Below are positions 39,234-43,921 of a stretch of 43,921 bases of DNA, piece after piece. The stretch's first letter is position 1. Every line of letters starts with the position of its first letter. The notes beneath the pieces were generated by a model, which saw nothing but the letters and a program-made list of their open reading frames with translations, was not told where the DNA came from and ran no database searches. A program made the translations under genes and the position numbers. The stretch is from contig NZ_VCCH02000070.1 of NCBI RefSeq assembly GCF_005938675.2, forward strand, positions 1 to 43,921, given 5' to 3'. This DNA is from Mycobacterium sp. KBS0706 (GTDB lineage Bacteria > Pseudomonadota > Alphaproteobacteria > DSM-16000 > Inquilinaceae).

Positions 39234-42200
39234 GCTCGTCGCGGGCGCCGACGAAGCGGCCGAAGACGCGGCCGCACAGCCGGTTCAGGTCGTCCAGCAC
39301 GGTGAACACCGCCGGCACGAACACCAGGCTCAGCACCGTCGAGGTGATCAGCCCGCCGATCACCACCGAGGCCATCGGCGAGCGGAAGGCGCCGCCCTCG
39401 CCCCAGCCGATGGCCGACGGCACCATGCCGGCGATCATCGCCAGGGTGGTCATCACCACCGGACGGGCGCGCTTGCGGCCGGCCTCGATCAGCGCCTCGG
39501 AGCGGCCGGCGCCGGCGGCGATCGCCTCGATCGCGAAATCGACCAAGAGGATGGCGTTCTTGGTGACGATGCCCAGCAGCATCAGGATGCCGATCACCAC
39601 CGGCAGGCTGATCGGATAGCCCGTCACCAGCAGCGCCAGGAAGGCGCCGCCGATCGACAGCGGCAGCGACACCAGGATGGTGACCGGCTGGGCGATGTCG
39701 GCGAACAGCAGCACCAGCACGGCCAGCACCAGCAGCACGCCGGCGCCCATCGCCAGGGTGAAGCCGGAGAACACCTCCTGCATGATCTCGGCGTCGCCGA
39801 AGGGCCGGATGCTGACGCCGGGCGGCAGGTTACGAACCGAGGGCAGGGCCAGTACCGCGGCCATCGCCTCGCCCAGCGGGGTTTTGCCCACTAGGTCGCC
39901 CTCGATCGAGACGCGGCGCTGGCGGTCGTAGCGGTCGATGGTGGTGGCGCCCTCGCCGAAGCCGATATGGGCGACCGAGGTCAGCGGCACCTTGCTTCCG
40001 GTCGCGGTCGGCACCCGCAGCGTCTCGAATGTAGCCAGCTTACCGCGGGCATTCTCGGCGATCTGCACCCGGATCGGCACCTGCCGGTCGCCGGCCGAGA
40101 ACTTGGCCAGGTTGGCCGAGATGTCGCCGAGGGTCGCGATCCGCACCGTCTCGGCGATCTGCGCCACCGAGACGCCCAGCGCCGCTGCCTCGGCCAGGCG
40201 CGGCACGATGCGGATCTCCGGCCGGTCGATCGCGGCGGTGGAGACGACATTGGCCAGCACCGGCACCTGCTCGCGGATCTCGCGCTCGATGTCGAGCGAC
40301 GCCTGCACCAGCGCCTCGGAATCGTTGCCCGAGAGCAGCAGCGTATATTCCCGCGCGCCGCCGGCGCTGAAGCTGAAGCGCAGGTCGGGTTCGGCGGCGA
40401 TCTTCGGCCGCATCGCGCTCTCCCACGCCTTCTGGTCCAGGCTGCGCCCGGCGCGCGGCACCAGGGTGGCGACGACCGTCGCCTTGCGCACCTCGCCGCC
40501 GGCGACGTCGAGCGGGTTGGCGCCGTCGCCGCCGACCACGGCATAGACGCTCTTCACCTCCGGCTGGGCGCGGAACAGGGTCGACAGGCGGTCGGCCACG
40601 GCCTGGGTGTCCTCCAGGGTCGATCCGGGCGGCAGCTCGATCGACAGCGAGGAGCGGGAGATGTCGTTGTTCGGCAGGAGGCCCGTCGGGAACAGGCTTG
40701 CCAGGGCAGCGGAGGCGATGAAGATGGCGAGGCCGGCGGCGATGGTTCGCCCGCGGTGCCGGATCGACCAGTCCAGCAGCCGCAGATAGGCGCGCATCAC
40801 CCGGCCGTCGCGCTCCTCCTCCTGGGCATGGTCGCGCATCAGATAGGCCGCCATCAGCGGCGTCACCAGCCGCGCCACCAGCAGCGAGAAGGTGACGGCG
40901 ACGGCCACGGTGATGCCGAACTGCTTGAAGTACTGGCCGGCGATGCCGCCCATGAAGCTGACCGGCAGGAACACCGCGACGATGGTCATGGTGGTGGCGA
41001 CCACGGCCAGGCCGATCTCGTCCGCCGCCTGGATCGCGGCGCGGTAGGGCGATTTGCCCATGCGCATGTGGCGGACGATGTTCTCGATCTCGACGATGGC
41101 GTCGTCGACCAGGATGCCGGTCGCCAGCGTGATCGCCAGCAGGCTGATCGAGTTCAGCGAGAAGCCCAGCGCCTCCATCACCGCGAAGGTCGGCAGCACC
41201 GACAGCGGGATGGCCAGCGCCGAGATGATCGTCGCCCGGATGTCGCGCAGGAACAGGAAGACGACGATGACGGCCAGGATGGCGCCTTCGATCAGCGTCT
41301 CCATGGTCATGTCGTAATCGGCGCGGGTGTAGCGCACCAGGTTGTCGATCTCGCTGATCGACAGCTCCGGATGCTCCGCGGTCAGCTGCTGCAGCCGCGC
41401 CGCCGCGGCATCGCCGACGACGACGTCGGAGAAGCCCTTGGACCGGTACAAACTGAAGGCGACGACCGGCTTGCCGTCGACCCGGGCGAAGCTGCGCGGC
41501 TCGGCCCCGCCATCGGTCACCGTGGCCAGGTCCTGCAGCAGCGCCTGGCGGCCGCCGGGCAGGGCGATGCGACGCTGCGCCAGCTCCGCCACCGTCGCCG
41601 CCCCGGCCAGGGTGCGGATCGACTGTTCCTGCACGCCCACCGTGCCGCGGCCGCCGGCCAGGTCGATGTTGCTGGCGCGCAGCTGGTCGTTGACCTCGGA
41701 TGCGGTGATGCCCAGCGCCGCCAGCCGGTCCGGCCGCAGGTCGACCCGGATCTCGCGGTCGACGCCGCCGATGCGCTTGACCTGGGCGATGCCGGGCACG
41801 CCCTGCATCGCCCGCACCACCGTGTCGTCGACGAACCAGGACAGCTGGTCGACGCTCATGCCCGGGATCGAGGCGGCATAGGTCAGGATCGGCAGCCCGG
41901 CGACGTCGATGCGCTGGATCACCGGCTCCTCGATGCTCTGCGGCAGGGTGGAGCGGATCTTGGCCACGGCGTCGCGCACGTCGTTCACCGCCCGGTCGGT
42001 CGGCGTCTCCAGCACGAACTCGACCATGGCGACCGCGACGCCGTCGGACAGGACGGAGGTAACGTGCTTGACCCCGGTCAGCCCGGCGATGGCGTCCTCG
42101 ACCGGCCGGGCCACCTGGGTCTCCAGCTCGCTCGGCGCCGCGCCGGCCTGGGCGATGGTGACGGTCACCACCGGCACGTCGATGTTCGGCATCTGGGTGA

Positions 42201-42306
42201 CCGGCAGCGACCGGAAGCTGACCAGGCCGACGACGATCAGCACCGCGAACATCACCAGCGGCGGGATCGGCTTGCGGATCGACCAGGCCGAGATGTTCAG
42301 CGCCAT
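39205..42306 (-). CDS. RND multidrug efflux permease (HAE1/AcrB-like)
   Basis: A 1033-residue inner-membrane pump of the resistance-nodulation-division family. TM1 is in 'PIPPLVMFAVLIVVGLVSF'; the proton-relay Asp-Asp is in 'ATGILVDDAIVEIENIV' (TM4) and the essential Lys in 'LLGIVTKNAILLVDF' (TM10). Two large periplasmic loops follow TM1 and TM7. It lies three bases downstream of the adaptor gene. No TolC-type outer-membrane gene is in view, so a channel must come from elsewhere. Substrates unknown. Confidence 0.94.
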   Translation of the reverse strand: MALNISAWSIRKPIPPLVMFAVLIVVGLVSFRSLPVTQMPNIDVPVVTVTIAQAGAAPSELETQVARPVEDAIAGLTGVKHVTSVLSDGVAVAMVEFVLETPTDRAVNDVRDAVAKIRSTLPQSIEEPVIQRIDVAGLPILTYAASIPGMSVDQLSWFVDDTVVRAMQGVPGIAQVKRIGGVDREIRVDLRPDRLAALGITASEVNDQLRASNIDLAGGRGTVGVQEQSIRTLAGAATVAELAQRRIALPGGRQALLQDLATVTDGGAEPRSFARVDGKPVVAFSLYRSKGFSDVVVGDAAAARLQQLTAEHPELSISEIDNLVRYTRADYDMTMETLIEGAILAVIVVFLFLRDIRATIISALAIPLSVLPTFAVMEALGFSLNSISLLAITLATGILVDDAIVEIENIVRHMRMGKSPYRAAIQAADEIGLAVVATTMTIVAVFLPVSFMGGIAGQYFKQFGITVAVAVTFSLLVARLVTPLMAAYLMRDHAQEEERDGRVMRAYLRLLDWSIRHRGRTIAAGLAIFIASAALASLFPTGLLPNNDISRSSLSIELPPGSTLEDTQAVADRLSTLFRAQPEVKSVYAVVGGDGANPLDVAGGEVRKATVVATLVPRAGRSLDQKAWESAMRPKIAAEPDLRFSFSAGGAREYTLLLSGNDSEALVQASLDIEREIREQVPVLANVVSTAAIDRPEIRIVPRLAEAAALGVSVAQIAETVRIATLGDISANLAKFSAGDRQVPIRVQIAENARGKLATFETLRVPTATGSKVPLTSVAHIGFGEGATTIDRYDRQRRVSIEGDLVGKTPLGEAMAAVLALPSVRNLPPGVSIRPFGDAEIMQEVFSGFTLAMGAGVLLVLAVLVLLFADIAQPVTILVSLPLSIGGAFLALLVTGYPISLPVVIGILMLLGIVTKNAILLVDFAIEAIAAGAGRSEALIEAGRKRARPVVMTTLAMIAGMVPSAIGWGEGGAFRSPMASVVIGGLITSTVLSLVFVPAVFTVLDDLNRLCGRVFGRFVGARDEPEPAAPPAE

Positions 42307-42309
42307 GGC

Positions 42310-43527
42310 TCAGCCCGCCTGGTCCGCGGCGGCGACCGGCGGCGACACCGGGGCGATGCGGTCGCCGGAGCGCAGGAAGCTGCCGGCGCGCAGCACCACC
42401 GCCTCGCCCTCGGCCAGGCCGCGGCGGATCTCGACCCGGCCGTCGCCGACGAAGCCGGTCTCGACCGGCCGGCGCTCGACGACCGCGTCACGGACCGCCT
42501 GGACATAGGCGCCCTCGGCGCTGAAGAACACCGCCGACAGCGGCACGGTCAGGGCCTGGCGCCGGCCGGTCTCGATCGTCCCCTCGGCGAAGACGCCGGG
42601 GCGCAGCCCGGGCTCGGCCGGCAGGGTGACGGCGACGCGGCCCAGCCGGGTGGTGGCGTCGACCGTCGGGTCGACCAGCCGCACCGTGCCGCGCACCGGC
42701 CGGGCGAAGCCGGTCAGCTGCAGCTCCACCGGCTGGCCGATCGCGACCCGCGGCATGCCGGTCTCGGTCACCTCGGCCCGGAACTCGACCTCGCCGTCGC
42801 GGATCAGCCGGAACAGCGGCGCGCTCGACATCCCGACCACGGCGCCGATCCGGGCCTGCCGCTCAGACACCACGCCGGCCACCGGGGCCTTGATCTCGGA
42901 CCGGGCGATGCGCAGCGCGACATCGTCCCGCTGCGCCTGGGCCAGGGCCTTGTCGGCCACGGCCGAGTGTGCGGTCTCACGGGCCGAGGCGATGCGGGCC
43001 TCGGCGACCTTGACCTCGGTCTGCCGTGCCAGCAACTGCTCGGCCGAGGCGTTGCCGTTGGTGCGCAGCGCCTGGGTCCGCTCCAGCGAGGCCTGGGACT
43101 GGATGGCCGAGGCCTCGGCCTCGGCGATCGAGGCCTGGGCCTGCTGCGCCGCGGCCTCGGCCTTGGCGATGTTGGCATCGCTCTGGGCCAGCTGGGTGTC
43201 CAGCTGGGCGTGGTCCAGCCGGGCCAGCACCTGGCCGGCGGCGACATGGTCGCCGACATCGACGTCGAAGCTGACGAGGCGCAGGCCATCGACCTCGGCC
43301 CCGACCAGCACCTCCTCGCGGGCCGTCAGCGTGCCGGTAACGGCCAGGGTCTCGACCAGCTCGTGCCGCTCCGCCCGGGCGATGGTGGTGACGGGGACCG
43401 GGGCCGCGGGATCGCCCGGCTGCCCGACGCGGTCGGAGGCCAGGATACGCCAGCCGCCGGCCACCACCGAAAGGCCGAGCACCGCCAGGGCCACGAGGCC
43501 GAGCCGGCGGGAACGAATGATGCTCAT
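42310..43527 (-). CDS. RND efflux periplasmic adaptor subunit
   Basis: A 405-residue membrane-fusion protein. N-terminal membrane anchor or uncleaved signal (about residues 8-27); lipoyl half 'TGTLTAREEVLVGAEVDGLR' in pieces, an Ala/Glu/Gln-rich coiled-coil hairpin (about 105-195), second lipoyl half 'SEIKAPVAGVVSERQARIG', then beta-barrel and membrane-proximal domains. It links the RND pump to an outer-membrane channel. ATG 43527 is taken as start; an adjoining GTG at 43530 is the alternative, with GGGAG upstream of both. Fifteen bases after the glycosyltransferase gene. Confidence 0.92.
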   Translation of the reverse strand: MSIIRSRRLGLVALAVLGLSVVAGGWRILASDRVGQPGDPAAPVPVTTIARAERHELVETLAVTGTLTAREEVLVGAEVDGLRLVSFDVDVGDHVAAGQVLARLDHAQLDTQLAQSDANIAKAEAAAQQAQASIAEAEASAIQSQASLERTQALRTNGNASAEQLLARQTEVKVAEARIASARETAHSAVADKALAQAQRDDVALRIARSEIKAPVAGVVSERQARIGAVVGMSSAPLFRLIRDGEVEFRAEVTETGMPRVAIGQPVELQLTGFARPVRGTVRLVDPTVDATTRLGRVAVTLPAEPGLRPGVFAEGTIETGRRQALTVPLSAVFFSAEGAYVQAVRDAVVERRPVETGFVGDGRVEIRRGLAEGEAVVLRAGSFLRSGDRIAPVSPPVAAADQAG

Positions 43528-43542
43528 CACCGGATCTCCCGC

Positions 43543-43921
43543 TCAGGCCGAGGCGCGGCGCTTCTGACGGGGGACCAGATCCTCCAGGATTGCGGCGATC
43601 TCGCGGCGGGCGTCGTAGCGGGCGAAATCGGCCTGCATCGCCTGGGCCCGGCGCCGGTAGCGCGGGTCGGACAGAACGGCGCGCACCGCGTCGCGGATCT
43701 GCTCCGGCCGCGGCTGGCCGGTGCCGAGATTGATCCCGGCTCCGCTCCAGGCCACGCGGGCCGCGATTTCCGGCTTCTCCTCGGTGTCCCCCGCCACCAC
43801 GATCGGGACGCCGAGGCTGAGGGCGTAGTTGACCGAGCCATAGCCGCCATTGGTGACGAACACGTCGACCTTGGGCAACAGCCGGTCATAGGGCGCGAAG
43901 ACCGTGGCGCGCGCATTCGCC
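43543..43921 (-). CDS. GT1-type glycosyltransferase, C-terminal part
   Basis: Partial: about 126 residues, with the N-terminal part beyond the window edge. The nucleotide-sugar donor region is clear: 'YDRLLPKVDVFVTNGGYGSV' and 'ALSLGVPIVVAGDTEEKPE', as in MGT/UGT (GT1) enzymes that glycosylate macrolides, flavonoids or rhamnolipid-like acceptors. The TTG at 43878 is not the start; the frame runs open to the edge. First visible gene of the exporter operon, suggesting that a glycosylated small molecule may be the exported cargo, or that glycosylation and efflux act together in detoxification; this is inference. Confidence 0.85.
   Translation of the reverse strand, partial: ANARATVFAPYDRLLPKVDVFVTNGGYGSVNYALSLGVPIVVAGDTEEKPEIAARVAWSGAGINLGTGQPRPEQIRDAVRAVLSDPRYRRRAQAMQADFARYDARREIAAILEDLVPRQKRRASA

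Overview
The window looks like chromosome of a high-GC alphaproteobacterium, most likely a member of the Rhodospirillales; Inquilinus- or Azospirillum-like is my guess, not a demonstrated placement. Reasons: very GC-rich coding DNA with long antisense frames, frequent ATGA/GTGA stop-start overlaps, a ribF-ileS-lspA block followed by a DUF3035-type lipoprotein, small DUF6481 and DUF1127 proteins, and a DctB/DctD pair. I see no tRNA, rRNA, insertion sequence, prophage or CRISPR array. Genes are dense and no gene-free stretch exceeds 300 bases.

Layout. 1-2.3 kb: folate and one-carbon genes (fchA and folD on minus, folK on plus). 2.3-5.6 kb, minus: a quinone-oxidoreductase-like MDR protein, then a GH63-like glycosidase with a LacI regulator. 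5.8-7.0 kb: two tandem, homologous secreted proteins of unknown function. 7.1-14.0 kb, plus: ribF, ileS, lspA, a lipoprotein, a strong terminator, pgi. 14.1-16.0 kb, plus: tam, a tiny lipoprotein missed by length filters, and an MBL-fold protein with a zinc knuckle. 16.0-20.6 kb, minus: MHS-family carboxylate transporter, dctB, dctD, behind a sigma-54 promoter with two candidate DctD sites. 20.9-23.6 kb, plus: SDR, then fasciclin protein, ECF sigma factor and anti-sigma factor. 23.7-30.1 kb: an unknown protein, mutL, GNAT, YdeI-family, DUF6481, ybaK and a YhiN-type flavoprotein. 30.1-33.5 kb: a three-gene minus operon (hydrolase, reductase, ABM monooxygenase) divergent from a GlxA-type AraC regulator. 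33.5-37.9 kb: HlyU-like protein, a CmlA/FloR-type exporter with a possible nine-codon leader peptide, SnoaL-like protein, XRE regulator, metallophosphoesterase and a DUF1127 protein behind a leader and terminator. 37.9-43.9 kb, minus: GT1 glycosyltransferase (cut by the window edge), RND adaptor, RND pump and TetA-like exporter.

Themes. Three places look like post-initiation or leader control: a nine-codon leader before the CmlA/FloR-type exporter, a short apparently leaderless ORF with two adjacent isoleucine codons before ileS, and a 32-codon ORF plus intrinsic terminator before the DUF1127 gene. The best-supported regulatory circuit is the DctBD-sigma-54 promoter. The fasciclin/ECF/anti-sigma trio echoes the mycobacterial SigK/RskA/MPT70 arrangement.
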